DNA from: Butyrivibrio sp.
GTDB taxonomy: Bacteria; Bacillota; Clostridia; Lachnospirales; Lachnospiraceae
DNA length: 64,000 nt
Direction: 5' to 3'
Assembly: GCA_015056495.1 (NCBI GenBank)
Contig: SVGC01000003.1
Span: forward strand, 93,210 to 157,209
A model generated the notes under the pieces. That model had not been told where the DNA came from. It saw only the letters and a list, made by a program, of their open reading frames with translations, and searched no databases. Every line of letters begins with the position of its first letter. The first letter of the stretch is position 1. A program made the position numbers and the translations under genes. Positions 1 to 8,002 of this stretch are shown in pieces.

Positions 1-2
1 CT

Positions 3-662
3 GATGAGACAGCGCAGAACTATGCTCTTCAGGTTCAGTCCAGCGAACTTACAAACCAGTTAAATGAGCTGAGACTTGAGAATTATAAATCACAGCTTGA
101 AAAGTACACTGTAACAGCACCTATGGACGGAACAGTTACCTCTCTGAGCGCGACAGTTGGAGAGATCCCTACAAACACAACACTGGCAGTTGTCACCAGC
201 TTTGATCAGATGAAGGTTGATATCAAGATCAATGAATATGACATTCTTGGTGTGGAAGATGGCAAAGAAGTAGATATATATGTATCTGCTCTTGATAAGA
301 CATATACAGGAACAATTGAAAATATCGATAAGGTAGCAACAATTGACAACGGAGTATCATATTTTGGAGCAGAAGTTAATTTTGACGCTGATGAGTACGC
401 AAGAAGCGGTATGAGCGTAGAAGTTAAGCTTGTAGTCAGTGATGTTGAGGATGCATTGTGTGTCTTATCAGATGCTATTCAGTCAGAAAAAGATGGATCA
501 TCCTACGTACTTACCTATGACGAATCCGGTAAAAATATGATCCATAAGCCTGTTACTATCGGCGTTACAGATGGTACATATACTCAGGTAACAGAAGGAT
601 TAAGTGAAGGCGATACAGTTCTTTATTTCTCATCAGCTCTCACTTATACCGTAAGTTATTGA
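3..662 (+). CDS. HlyD/MacA-type efflux adaptor subunit, 5' truncated by window edge
   Basis: The reading frame is open from base 3, so the gene starts before the window and only its last 219 codons are visible. The first ~40 residues are a Leu/Gln/Glu-rich coiled-coil stretch (SSELTNQLNELRLENYKSQL). A lipoyl-type half-motif follows (TVTAPMDGTV), then beta-rich barrel-like sequence. This order (hairpin, lipoyl, beta-barrel, membrane-proximal domain) is that of periplasmic-adaptor/HlyD proteins. In Gram-positives such adaptors work outside the membrane with MacB-type ABC transporters. The next two genes encode exactly such an ATPase and permease, so this is probably the MacA-like partner of a tripartite-derived exporter. 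The substrate cannot be read from the sequence. An internal ATG at 123 is not the true start because the coiled coil precedes it in frame. Confidence 0.85.
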   Translation, partial: DETAQNYALQVQSSELTNQLNELRLENYKSQLEKYTVTAPMDGTVTSLSATVGEIPTNTTLAVVTSFDQMKVDIKINEYDILGVEDGKEVDIYVSALDKTYTGTIENIDKVATIDNGVSYFGAEVNFDADEYARSGMSVEVKLVVSDVEDALCVLSDAIQSEKDGSSYVLTYDESGKNMIHKPVTIGVTDGTYTQVTEGLSEGDTVLYFSSALTYTVSY

Positions 663-698
663 TAATATCCTTTCATTAGTGTTTTGGTGGAGAAAAAA

Positions 699-1403
699 AT
701 GAGTGAAGAAAGAGAAGAAATACTCCGCATGAAGGGCATTGTCAAAGACTACAATGTTGGCGGAGAGATTTCCAGAGTTTTAAAGGGAATAGATCTTAGC
801 GTAAGGCGAGGTGAATTCCTTGCGATACTTGGACCATCAGGTTCAGGTAAATCAACCCTTATGAATATAATCGGTTGTCTGGATGTTCCTACTGAAGGTG
901 AATATGAGCTTTCAGGAAGGGTAATTGCTAATCAGGATGAGGCTACATTGGCTCATATAAGAAATCATGAGATTGGCTTTATATTTCAGTCCTTTCACCT
1001 TCTTCAGAAGCAGACAGCTTTTGACAATGTGGAACTTCCTTTAATTTATGCCAATATGCCTGAAAAGCAGCGCAAAGAACGTGTAGAAGAGATGCTTAAA
1101 AGAGTTAATCTCTCAGATAAAATGAGACATTATCCAAATATGTTATCAGGTGGACAGCAGCAGAGAGTTGCAATTGCAAGGGCGATTGCTACTAATCCTA
1201 CGATCCTGCTTGCAGATGAGCCAACAGGTGCTCTGGATCAAAAGACTGGAGCTCAGGTCATGGAACTGTTCCATGAGCTTAATAATGAAGGAAGAACTAT
1301 CATAATGATCACGCACGATGCCAAAATAGCATCACATGCATCCAGGATAGTTCGTATCCTTGATGGCAATCTGCTTGAAGGCGGCGGTCTTGAGGATGCA
1401 TAA
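699..1403 (+). CDS. MacB/LolD-type ABC transporter ATP-binding protein
   Basis: A single nucleotide-binding domain of 234 aa that powers the export system made with the adaptor upstream and the permease downstream. It has Walker A GPSGSGKST (about residues 45-53), a Q-loop (IFQSFHLL), the signature LSGGQQQRVAIARA and Walker B ILLADEPTGALD, then an H-loop (MITHD). The LADEPTGALD wording is typical of the MacB/LolD/FtsE branch. I chose the ATG at 699 because GGTGGAG lies just upstream; the TTG at 684 would put that ribosome binding site inside the coding region. The gene is 37 bp after the adaptor and 11 bp before the permease, so the three form one operon. Confidence 0.92.
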   Translation: MSEEREEILRMKGIVKDYNVGGEISRVLKGIDLSVRRGEFLAILGPSGSGKSTLMNIIGCLDVPTEGEYELSGRVIANQDEATLAHIRNHEIGFIFQSFHLLQKQTAFDNVELPLIYANMPEKQRKERVEEMLKRVNLSDKMRHYPNMLSGGQQQRVAIARAIATNPTILLADEPTGALDQKTGAQVMELFHELNNEGRTIIMITHDAKIASHASRIVRILDGNLLEGGGLEDA

Positions 1404-1414
1404 GGGAGGACAAA

Positions 1415-2605
1415 ATGGATATTTTTAAACAGAGCTTTAAGATGTCTATTCAGAACATCAAAGGTAATAAGATGCGTTCTTTCCTGACTATGTTGGGTAT
1501 TGTGATCGGTGTTGCGGCAGTTATCGGACTCATCACCCTTGTTCAGGGTGTTTCAGATCAGATATTATCTGAGTTTTCAGGACTTGGCGCAGGTACGATC
1601 TCTGTAAATGCAATTGGCACAGCTATGAAGAGCGGTCTTACCAATAATGATATAGAGACACTTAAACAGATAGATGGTGTATCAGGAATATCGCCTACTG
1701 TATCTTTAAATTCTACAGCAGTTATGAACAACGAAGTATATGACAAGGTCACTGTAGAAGGCAAGGCAGTTGTTTATTTTCTGGAAAATGATGCAATAGA
1801 TTCAGGAAGAGCTTTTTCAGAAGCAGACATGGATGGTAATTCCAGAGTATGTATTGTGGATGAAACATTTATCAATAAAGTATTACAGGGACAGCAGGTA
1901 ATTGGCAATACTGTAAGGATAGGCGGATATGAGTATCTGATCGTCGGTATCAGCAAGGCAGACAATAGCATTTTTTCACAGATGAGTGATTCCAGTGATA
2001 GTGATGGAACAGTGCTTATTCCATACAAGAATGCTCTTAGAATGGCTGGAAAAGAGAATATACAGAGCTTTGAAGTGTATATAGAAGAAGGCTATTCTAC
2101 TTCAGATGTAGAGAATAGTCTGAGAACAGCGCTGGATGCCATATACAATCAGGCAGACAACAGTTACAGCATCCTAAATATGGAAAGTCTTATGGATACA
2201 ATGGATTCAATTCAGGGTATGATGAGTACAATGCTTGGAGGCATTGCATCCATAGCTCTTCTCGTAGGTGGTATAGGTATTATGAATATGATGCTGGTAT
2301 CTGTTACAGAGCGTACAAAGGAAATTGGTCTTAGAAAAGCACTGGGTGCTGAACCTTCAAGAATACAGGCGCAGTTCCTCATTGAGTCTGTTGTTTTGTC
2401 AGTAATAGGCGGAATCATAGGTGTTATCCTGGGACTTCTCATTGCATTTATTGCAGCTATGGCACTGGATAGTCAGTTCTCAATATCATTTTCAGCTATA
2501 GCCCTTGGCGTAGGATTTTCACTGGCTGTAGGTATCATATTTGGTTGGGCACCTGCAAGAAGGGCTTCAAAGCTCAATCCTATCGATGCTCTTAGGAGTG
2601 AATGA
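1415..2605 (+). CDS. MacB-type ABC transporter permease (FtsX family)
   Basis: A 396-aa permease. The first transmembrane helix lies near residues 20-45 (MLGIVIGVAAVIGLITL). A large extracytoplasmic MacB_PCD domain follows (about 50-265). Three C-terminal helices (about 270-390) contain the family motif TERTKEIGLRKALGA. This 1+3 helix layout is that of MacB/LolC/FtsX mechanotransmission permeases, which move substrates by extracytoplasmic conformational change rather than through a membrane channel. A strong GGGAGG ribosome binding site sits 5' of the ATG. It closes the adaptor-ATPase-permease operon; no regulator or two-component pair is visible beside it. The substrate could be a peptide, antibiotic or lipid and is unknown. 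Confidence 0.92.
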   Translation: MDIFKQSFKMSIQNIKGNKMRSFLTMLGIVIGVAAVIGLITLVQGVSDQILSEFSGLGAGTISVNAIGTAMKSGLTNNDIETLKQIDGVSGISPTVSLNSTAVMNNEVYDKVTVEGKAVVYFLENDAIDSGRAFSEADMDGNSRVCIVDETFINKVLQGQQVIGNTVRIGGYEYLIVGISKADNSIFSQMSDSSDSDGTVLIPYKNALRMAGKENIQSFEVYIEEGYSTSDVENSLRTALDAIYNQADNSYSILNMESLMDTMDSIQGMMSTMLGGIASIALLVGGIGIMNMMLVSVTERTKEIGLRKALGAEPSRIQAQFLIESVVLSVIGGIIGVILGLLIAFIAAMALDSQFSISFSAIALGVGFSLAVGIIFGWAPARRASKLNPIDALRSE

Positions 2606-2663
2606 TATCAGTAAATTTAGAGTTGAATAATGGATCTTTTGAAAAAATAGAAAGGCAGAAGGT

Positions 2664-3305
2664 ATGAAGAAAGTATTAGATAAAAAGGTAATGATCAAAA
2701 CAGCTGCAGCAGTTATGTGCGCTGCATTTACAATCACAGCAGTACCAACGGGTCAGGCAGAGGCTGCTGCATATAATTCCAAATATACAAGCACATACTC
2801 CTGGGAAGATCTTATTTTGCCGGCTCTTAAAAAGCAGACAGATGCTAATGGAGTATATAGACAGCTCAAGCTCAGTCTTGAATATGGCACATTAAATGAA
2901 GGAAATATCAGACATCTCTATGAACAGTCCGGAGTTAATATCCAGTTGGAAGTAATCCTTAAGCTGTATCAGGATGGCCTTGTATCATCCTATCTGTACA
3001 AGGATCTTGCAGGTCTGTCCATGGATGCCAACGATCTGGCACCAATCTTTAATGCAGATTACTACTATAATGCCAATCCTGATTTGCAGGCTGTTATAGG
3101 ATATGACCCTGCTAAACTGTTTGAGCATTTTGTAACTTATGGAATGAATGAGGGCAGAGTTGCCAGTAGCACATTTAATATCAATTATTATAAGAGTAAC
3201 TACCCAGCTATAGTGGCTGAATATGGTAGCAATAATGCCTCATATTATGACCACTATATGGCATATGGAAGATTTGAAAACAGAGTTGCCAATAAGAAAA
3301 AATAA
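2664..3305 (+). CDS. Secreted protein with two C-terminal aromatic repeats
   Basis: A 213-aa protein with a Sec signal peptide: basic start, hydrophobic segment about 11-27, probable cleavage after the Ala-rich QAEAAA near residue 35. Residues 40-125 are mostly helical and unrecognised. The C-terminus is two imperfect ~40-residue repeats (about 129-168 and 171-210), each beginning FNAxYYxxNxP or FNIxYYxxNYP and ending in HxxxYGxxExRVA. I associate this kind of repeat with extracellular Lachnospiraceae proteins, often cell-wall bound; its role is not established. There is no LPXTG or lipobox. AAAGG near 2651 can serve as the ribosome binding site. The gene converges on the next gene with only 3 bp between stop codons. 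Confidence 0.75.
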   Translation: MKKVLDKKVMIKTAAAVMCAAFTITAVPTGQAEAAAYNSKYTSTYSWEDLILPALKKQTDANGVYRQLKLSLEYGTLNEGNIRHLYEQSGVNIQLEVILKLYQDGLVSSYLYKDLAGLSMDANDLAPIFNADYYYNANPDLQAVIGYDPAKLFEHFVTYGMNEGRVASSTFNINYYKSNYPAIVAEYGSNNASYYDHYMAYGRFENRVANKKK

Positions 3306-3308
3306 CTA

Positions 3309-3782
3309 TCATTGCCTGTTGTAATATGCATAGCTGGCATAGTAATAGGTTCTTATATAACCATCAGTTGAGACAACCACAAATTCTTTCGTGTCCTTGA
3401 TGTAGTAGATATCATCCCCATCTTCTTTTTCATATTTGTGAAGAGCGTTTGGGTTGTTTACTACAGCGTTGGCAGCAGCAAGGTATTCTTCTGGTGAGTC
3501 AAAACCCATATCTACGCCATGCTTTTCATAATGGCTCTGAAGAAGATTGTCATAGCGGAAGGTGTATTCTTTATAAATAGCACGTTCTGTTGATGCAGAT
3601 GCATCAGCAATTGCATAATATGAAGCATACTCGTCAGCTGGATAAGTCCAGTCATCGCTATCTTCCTGTGCACCCTCTCCAAAGCGTGTTAAGAGAGATC
3701 CTATTACAAAGACTGCGATAACAACTATAAAACCGTAGTAAAAAGATGGATTATTTTTTTTATTTGGTAATTTAAATTTCAT
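3309..3782 (-). CDS. Membrane-anchored protein with BECR (barnase/EndoU-like) toxin-type domain
   Basis: A 157-aa protein. A basic N-terminus precedes one transmembrane helix (about 15-32, FYYGFIVVIAVFVIGSLL), then an acidic linker and a C-terminal domain (about 78-157). That domain has HYEKHGVDMGF (84-94), EEYLAAANAVVNNPNALHK, EDGDDIYYI, EFVVVSTDGYIRTYY (133-147) and ends YYNRQ. The pattern H-x-K-H-G ... G-x-I-R-T-[YF]-[YF] ... Y-[YF]-x-x-Q is one I recognise from C-terminal toxin domains of the barnase-EndoU-colicinE5/D-RelE (BECR) group in polymorphic toxins. Family assignment is by eye. With positive-inside topology the domain would face outward. AGGTGA lies correctly upstream of the ATG. 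No recognisable immunity gene is adjacent, so it could also be a domesticated, non-toxic form. Confidence 0.6.
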   Translation of the reverse strand: MKFKLPNKKNNPSFYYGFIVVIAVFVIGSLLTRFGEGAQEDSDDWTYPADEYASYYAIADASASTERAIYKEYTFRYDNLLQSHYEKHGVDMGFDSPEEYLAAANAVVNNPNALHKYEKEDGDDIYYIKDTKEFVVVSTDGYIRTYYYASYAYYNRQ

Positions 3783-3859
3783 ATTTTTTCACCTGAGAAA
3801 AAGTATTTTTTAAAATAATTATACCTAGCAAAAACGTGAATTAAAAGACGGAGACAGAA

Positions 3860-4312
3860 ATGACAGATTATAATTTGATCAAAGAACAAATGAAAGCCCT
3901 TATAGAATCAGATAATTGGTATGTTCCTGTAATGTCCAATTTATCAGCACTTCTATATGAGTCAATGGACAGGCTTAACTGGGCAGGTTTTTATATTGTA
4001 AAAGAGGATACTCTTGTACTTGGACCTTTTCAGGGAAAAGTAGCATGTATCCACATTCCAAGTGGAAAAGGTGTCTGTGGAACAGCATTTAAGGAGGATA
4101 AGACTCAGCTTGTAGTCAATGTCCATGATTTTCCCGGACACATTGCCTGTGACAGTGCATCCAATTCTGAAATTGTAGTACCGATCCACAAGGATGGAAA
4201 AGTAGTAGCAGTTCTGGATATCGACAGCCCGGAGATTGGAAGATTTACAGAGTCTGATCGAGATGGCCTTGAGATGGTCGTTAGAGAGCTGGAAAAACAT
4301 ATCAGTTTCTGA
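3860..4312 (+). CDS. msrC: Free methionine-(R)-sulfoxide reductase, GAF domain
   Basis: A 150-aa, single GAF-domain protein that reduces free L-methionine-R-sulfoxide with thioredoxin, repairing oxidised methionine in the cytosol. Motifs include LNWAGFYIV, LGPFQGKVACIHI, GKGVCGTA and HIACDSASNSEIVVPI. The three cysteines C63, C73 and C97 have spacings of 10 and 24, the same as the resolving and catalytic cysteines of E. coli fRMsr (C84, C94, C118). This supports an active enzyme rather than a generic GAF sensor. It is divergent from the toxin-domain gene, with a 77-bp gap. GGAGA lies upstream of the ATG. The thioredoxin gene at 42756 could supply reductant. Confidence 0.9.
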   Translation: MTDYNLIKEQMKALIESDNWYVPVMSNLSALLYESMDRLNWAGFYIVKEDTLVLGPFQGKVACIHIPSGKGVCGTAFKEDKTQLVVNVHDFPGHIACDSASNSEIVVPIHKDGKVVAVLDIDSPEIGRFTESDRDGLEMVVRELEKHISF

Positions 4313-4344
4313 GATGGCAATGAATAGAAAATAAATAATACTAC

Positions 4345-4374
4345 TTGACATAACAGAGAATCTTGCACTAGAAT
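4345..4374 (+). promoter_or_regulatory. Sigma-A promoter for the ileS T-box leader
   Basis: TTGACA at 4345-4350, an 18-bp spacer and TAGAAT at 4369-4374. It is one of the best promoter matches in the window and sits just upstream of the T-box leader, so transcription would start near 4381. Confidence 0.75.
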
Positions 4375-4397
4375 TATTGAAATATAAGACAATTTAT

Positions 4398-4647
4398 AAA
4401 GGCAATGACGAAGAGAGTAGATTATCTTGGAAAGCTTTAGAGAGCCAGTGGTTGGTGCAAACTGGTGCGAGTACTGATATTTGAAAATCACTTCTGAGCT
4501 GCAAAGTCGAAATGATCAGTAGACTGCGACGTATTCTTCGCGTTAGGAAGAGCCGTATGAAACTTATTTAAGGAAGTACGTGTAAAACAGGTGGTTAAGC
4601 GTGGTAAATTTTGCCTCGTCCTTTTTTACGAAAGGACGAGGCTTTTT
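4398..4647 (+). promoter_or_regulatory. T-box riboswitch (tRNA-Ile sensing) controlling ileS
   Basis: The leader begins with the usual stem I entry (AATGACGAAGAGAGTAG) and carries the stem I sequence GAGCCAGTGGTTGGTGCAAA at 4442-4461. A likely specifier loop is GAAAATCACTT, with an isoleucine ATC codon at 4487-4489. A T-box-like element follows (AAACAGGTGGTTAAGCGTGG, about 4585-4604), then a strong terminator. Uncharged tRNA-Ile would pair its NCCA end with the TGGT bulge; the T after TGG fits an A discriminator. This would stabilise the antiterminator and allow ileS transcription. The T-box core reads GGTGGTTAAGCG rather than the common GGTGGTACCGCG. The 358 bp between the reductase gene and ileS are taken up by the promoter and this leader. 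Confidence 0.88.
4613..4647 (+). terminator. T-box intrinsic terminator
   Basis: GCCTCGTCCTTTT pairs with AAAGGACGAGGC, followed by TTTTTT. It is the off-state hairpin of the T-box leader, ending 23 bases before the ileS start codon. Confidence 0.92.
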
Positions 4648-4670
4648 TCATAGTAGGAAAGGAGTAAGAG

Positions 4671-7600
4671 ATGTACAACAAGGTCACTACAGACATGAAC
4701 TTTGTCGACAGAGAAAAAGAAGTTGAAAAGTTCTGGAAAGATAATGACATCTTCCAGAAGTCTATCGACAACCGCAAGGAGGGCGAAACATATACTTTTT
4801 ATGATGGACCGCCTACAGCAAATGGTAAGCCACATATAGGTCACGTTCTTACACGTGCAATCAAGGATATGATTCCTCGTTACCGCACTATGAAGGGATA
4901 TAACGTTCCTCGTAAGGCAGGTTGGGATACACATGGACTTCCTGTTGAGCTTGAAGTTGAGAAGCTCCTTGGTCTTGATGGTAAGGAACAGATTGAAGAA
5001 TATGGTATGGAGCCATTCATCAAGAAGTGTAAGGAAAGCGTTTGGAAATACAAAGGTATGTGGGAAGATTTCTCAGGTACAGTTGGTTTCTGGGCTGATA
5101 TGGATAACCCATATGTTACATATGATGACAACTTCATCGAGTCAGAATGGTGGGCTCTTAAGACTATCTACGACAAAGGCCTTTTATATAAGGGATTTAA
5201 AGTAGTTCCATATTGTCCTCGTTGTGGCACACCTCTTTCATCTCACGAGGTTGCACAGGGTTATAAGACTGTAAAAGAGCGCTCTGCTGTTGCACGTTTC
5301 AAAGTAGTTGGTGAAGATGCATATATCCTTGCATGGACAACAACACCTTGGACACTTCCATCTAACGTTGCCCTCTGCGTAAACCCTGAAGAGACATACG
5401 CTAAGGTAAAGGCAGCTGATGGCAATACATATTACATGGCACAGGCACTTCTTGACAAAGTTCTTTCTCCACTTGCAAAAGAAGAAGGACAGGCAGCTTA
5501 TGAAGTACTTGAGACAATGAAGGGAACAGACCTTGAGTACAAGGAATATGAGCCACTTTATGATGGAGCTAAGGATATAATTGCAAAGCAGCGTAAGAAG
5601 GCTCACTTTGTAGTATGTGACGATTATGTAACTATGACAGATGGTACTGGTGTAGTTCATATTGCTCCTGCATTCGGTGAAGATGATGCCAAGGTTGGAC
5701 GCAAGTACGACCTTCCTTTTGTACAGCTTGTTGATGAAAAAGGTGAGATGACAAAGGAAACACCTTTTGCAGGCAAGTTTGTAAAAGATGCTGATCCACT
5801 TGTTATCAAAGATCTGAGTGAGAGAAAGCTCCTTTTTGATGCACCTAAATTTGAACATGAATATCCACACTGCTGGAGATGTAATACACCACTTATCTAC
5901 TATGCTCGTTCAACATGGTTCATTAAGATGACTGCTGTAAAGGATCAGCTTGTAGAAGGTAATAAGAAAATCAACTGGATCCCACAGTCAATTGGTGAAG
6001 GAAGATTTGGTAACTGGCTTGAAAACATTCAGGACTGGGGTATCTCACGTAACCGTTATTGGGGAACTCCTCTCAATATCTGGGAATGTGAGGATTGTGG
6101 TCATCTGACATCAGTTGGAAGCCGTAAGGAACTTGCTGAATTAACAGGTGATGACAGCGCTCTTACAACAGAGCTTCACAGACCATATATTGATAAGTTT
6201 GTGATCAAGTGTCCTGAATGTGGTAAGGAAATGCACAGAGTTCCAGAAGTTATCGACTGCTGGTTTGACTCAGGTGCTATGCCATTTGCTCAGCATCACT
6301 ATCCATTTGAGAACAAGGAATTATTTGAGAAACAGTTCCCTGCAGCATTTATTTCAGAGGCTGTCGACCAGACAAGAGGATGGTTCTACTCATTACATGC
6401 AGAATCAACACTTCTTTTTGGAAAGCCATGTTATGAAAATGTTATCGTTCTTGGTCTTGTACAGGATGAGAATGGTCAGAAGATGAGTAAGAGTAAGGGT
6501 AATGCAGTAGACCCATTTGATGCTCTTAAGAACTATGGTGCAGATGCTATCAGATGGTACTTCTATACTAACTCAGCTCCATGGCTTCCTAGCCGTTTCT
6601 ATGGCAAGGCAGTTCAGGAAGGACAGAGAAAGTTCCTTGGAACATTGTGGAATACATATGCATTCTTCGTACTGTACGCTAATATCGATGGCTTCAACGC
6701 TGCTGATTACAAGCTTGAGCCTGAGAAGCTTACAGTTATGGATAAGTGGCTCTTGTCTAAGCTTAACAGCATGGTAAAAGATGTAGACTCTAACCTTGAG
6801 AACTACAGGATCCCGGAAGCTGGTAAGGCTCTTGATAAGTTTGTTGATGATATGAGTAACTGGTATGTTCGTCGTAGCCGTGAGCGTTTCTGGGCTAAGG
6901 GAATGGAACAGGATAAGATCTCTGCATACATGACTCTGTATACAGCACTTGTTACAGTAGCTAAGGCAGCAGCTCCTATGGTTCCATTTATGACAGAAGA
7001 AATCTATCAGAACCTTGTAAGAAACAGCTTTGCTGATGCTCCAGAAAGTATCCACCTCTGCGATTATCCTACAGTTGATGAGAGCATGATCGACAAGCAG
7101 CTTGAGCAGGATATGGATGAAGTTCTTGATATCGTTGTACTTGGACGTGCATGCAGAAATGCAGCTAACATCAAGAACCGTCAGCCAATCGGACAGATGT
7201 ATGTAAAGGCAGAGCATACAGTTGGTGAATTCTATCAGGATATCATCACAGATGAGCTTAATGTTAAGAAGGTTGCATTTACTGATGATGTAAGAGACTT
7301 TACAAGCTATACATTCAAGCCACAGCTCAAGACAGTAGGACCTAAGTATGGTAAGTCACTTGGTGCTATCAAGGAATACCTTGGCAATCTTGATGGCAAT
7401 GCAGCTATGGATGAGCTTAACAATAATGGTGCTCTTAAGTTTGATGCTAACGGAACAGAAGTAGAACTTACTAAGGAAGATCTCCTCATTGATATGACTC
7501 AGAAGGAAGGCTTTATGTCTCAGGAAGACTATGGTATTACAGTAGTTCTTGATACTAACCTTACAGAAGAGCTTCTGAATGAAGGATTTGTACTTGAAGT

Positions 7601-7829
7601 AATCAGTAAGGTCCAGACAATGCGTAAGGATAGCGGCTTTGAGGTAATGGATCACATTAAAGTATCCATTAATGGCAACGATAAGCTTGCTGGTATTGTT
7701 CAGAACAATTCTGATGCGATCTCAACTAAGGTACTTGCTAATGAAATCGTCTATGGCAGTGACGTAGCAAATGCTAAAGAATGGGATATCAACGGCGAGA
7801 AAGTAACAATCGGTGTTGAAAAGGTGTGA
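4671..7829 (+). CDS. ileS: Isoleucyl-tRNA synthetase, type-2-like
   Basis: A 1052-aa class Ia synthetase that charges tRNA-Ile. It has the HIGH motif at about 55-58 within FYDGPPTANGKPHIGHVL and KMSKS at about 604-608. The CP1 editing region is present (AWTTTPWTLPSNVAL), as are internal zinc-type cysteine pairs (YCPRCGTP, CWRCNTP) and a long C-terminal anticodon-binding region. The wording around HIGH, the length above 1,000 aa and the absence of the C-terminal CxxC zinc finger fit the IleRS2 (eukaryote-like) branch rather than standard bacterial IleRS1. IleRS2 enzymes are often insensitive to mupirocin. AGGAAAGGAG precedes the ATG. Expression is controlled by the T-box leader. Confidence 0.95.
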   Translation: MYNKVTTDMNFVDREKEVEKFWKDNDIFQKSIDNRKEGETYTFYDGPPTANGKPHIGHVLTRAIKDMIPRYRTMKGYNVPRKAGWDTHGLPVELEVEKLLGLDGKEQIEEYGMEPFIKKCKESVWKYKGMWEDFSGTVGFWADMDNPYVTYDDNFIESEWWALKTIYDKGLLYKGFKVVPYCPRCGTPLSSHEVAQGYKTVKERSAVARFKVVGEDAYILAWTTTPWTLPSNVALCVNPEETYAKVKAADGNTYYMAQALLDKVLSPLAKEEGQAAYEVLETMKGTDLEYKEYEPLYDGAKDIIAKQRKKAHFVVCDDYVTMTDGTGVVHIAPAFGEDDAKVGRKYDLPFVQLVDEKGEMTKETPFAGKFVKDADPLVIKDLSERKLLFDAPKFEHEYPHCWRCNTPLIYYARSTWFIKMTAVKDQLVEGNKKINWIPQSIGEGRFGNWLENIQDWGISRNRYWGTPLNIWECEDCGHLTSVGSRKELAELTGDDSALTTELHRPYIDKFVIKCPECGKEMHRVPEVIDCWFDSGAMPFAQHHYPFENKELFEKQFPAAFISEAVDQTRGWFYSLHAESTLLFGKPCYENVIVLGLVQDENGQKMSKSKGNAVDPFDALKNYGADAIRWYFYTNSAPWLPSRFYGKAVQEGQRKFLGTLWNTYAFFVLYANIDGFNAADYKLEPEKLTVMDKWLLSKLNSMVKDVDSNLENYRIPEAGKALDKFVDDMSNWYVRRSRERFWAKGMEQDKISAYMTLYTALVTVAKAAAPMVPFMTEEIYQNLVRNSFADAPESIHLCDYPTVDESMIDKQLEQDMDEVLDIVVLGRACRNAANIKNRQPIGQMYVKAEHTVGEFYQDIITDELNVKKVAFTDDVRDFTSYTFKPQLKTVGPKYGKSLGAIKEYLGNLDGNAAMDELNNNGALKFDANGTEVELTKEDLLIDMTQKEGFMSQEDYGITVVLDTNLTEELLNEGFVLEVISKVQTMRKDSGFEVMDHIKVSINGNDKLAGIVQNNSDAISTKVLANEIVYGSDVANAKEWDINGEKVTIGVEKV

Positions 7830-7913
7830 TCTACCACCTTAAAAAGTAGTGTTTATTTTGGGAATTTATGAAAAAAGTTATTGGAAAAAGGTAGGAAGAT
7901 AACATATAAATGA

Positions 7914-7964
7914 AAAGTACCATGTGCAGTAAGGGAAACATGTACGGCACATGGTACTTTTTTT
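7914..7964 (+). terminator. Intrinsic terminator after ileS
   Basis: AAAGTACCATGTGC (7914-7927) and GCACATGGTACTTT (7947-7960) form a 14-bp perfect stem followed by a T run. The arms are symmetric (A-run/T-run), so it can also work for the minus-strand peptidase gene that ends at 8003. Confidence 0.88.
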
Positions 7965-8002
7965 AATGCAATATATTATCGATCAATATCAATTATTTTT
8001 TA

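Noticed and set aside
5238..5870. Long open frame on the minus strand inside ileS (210 codons)
   Set aside because: It is antisense to a strongly supported synthetase, has Cys/Phe/Leu-rich unlikely composition and no ribosome binding site; a coding shadow.
6573..7217. Second minus-strand open frame inside ileS (214 codons)
   Set aside because: Same reasoning: antisense shadow of a conserved gene, with composition unlike real proteins.
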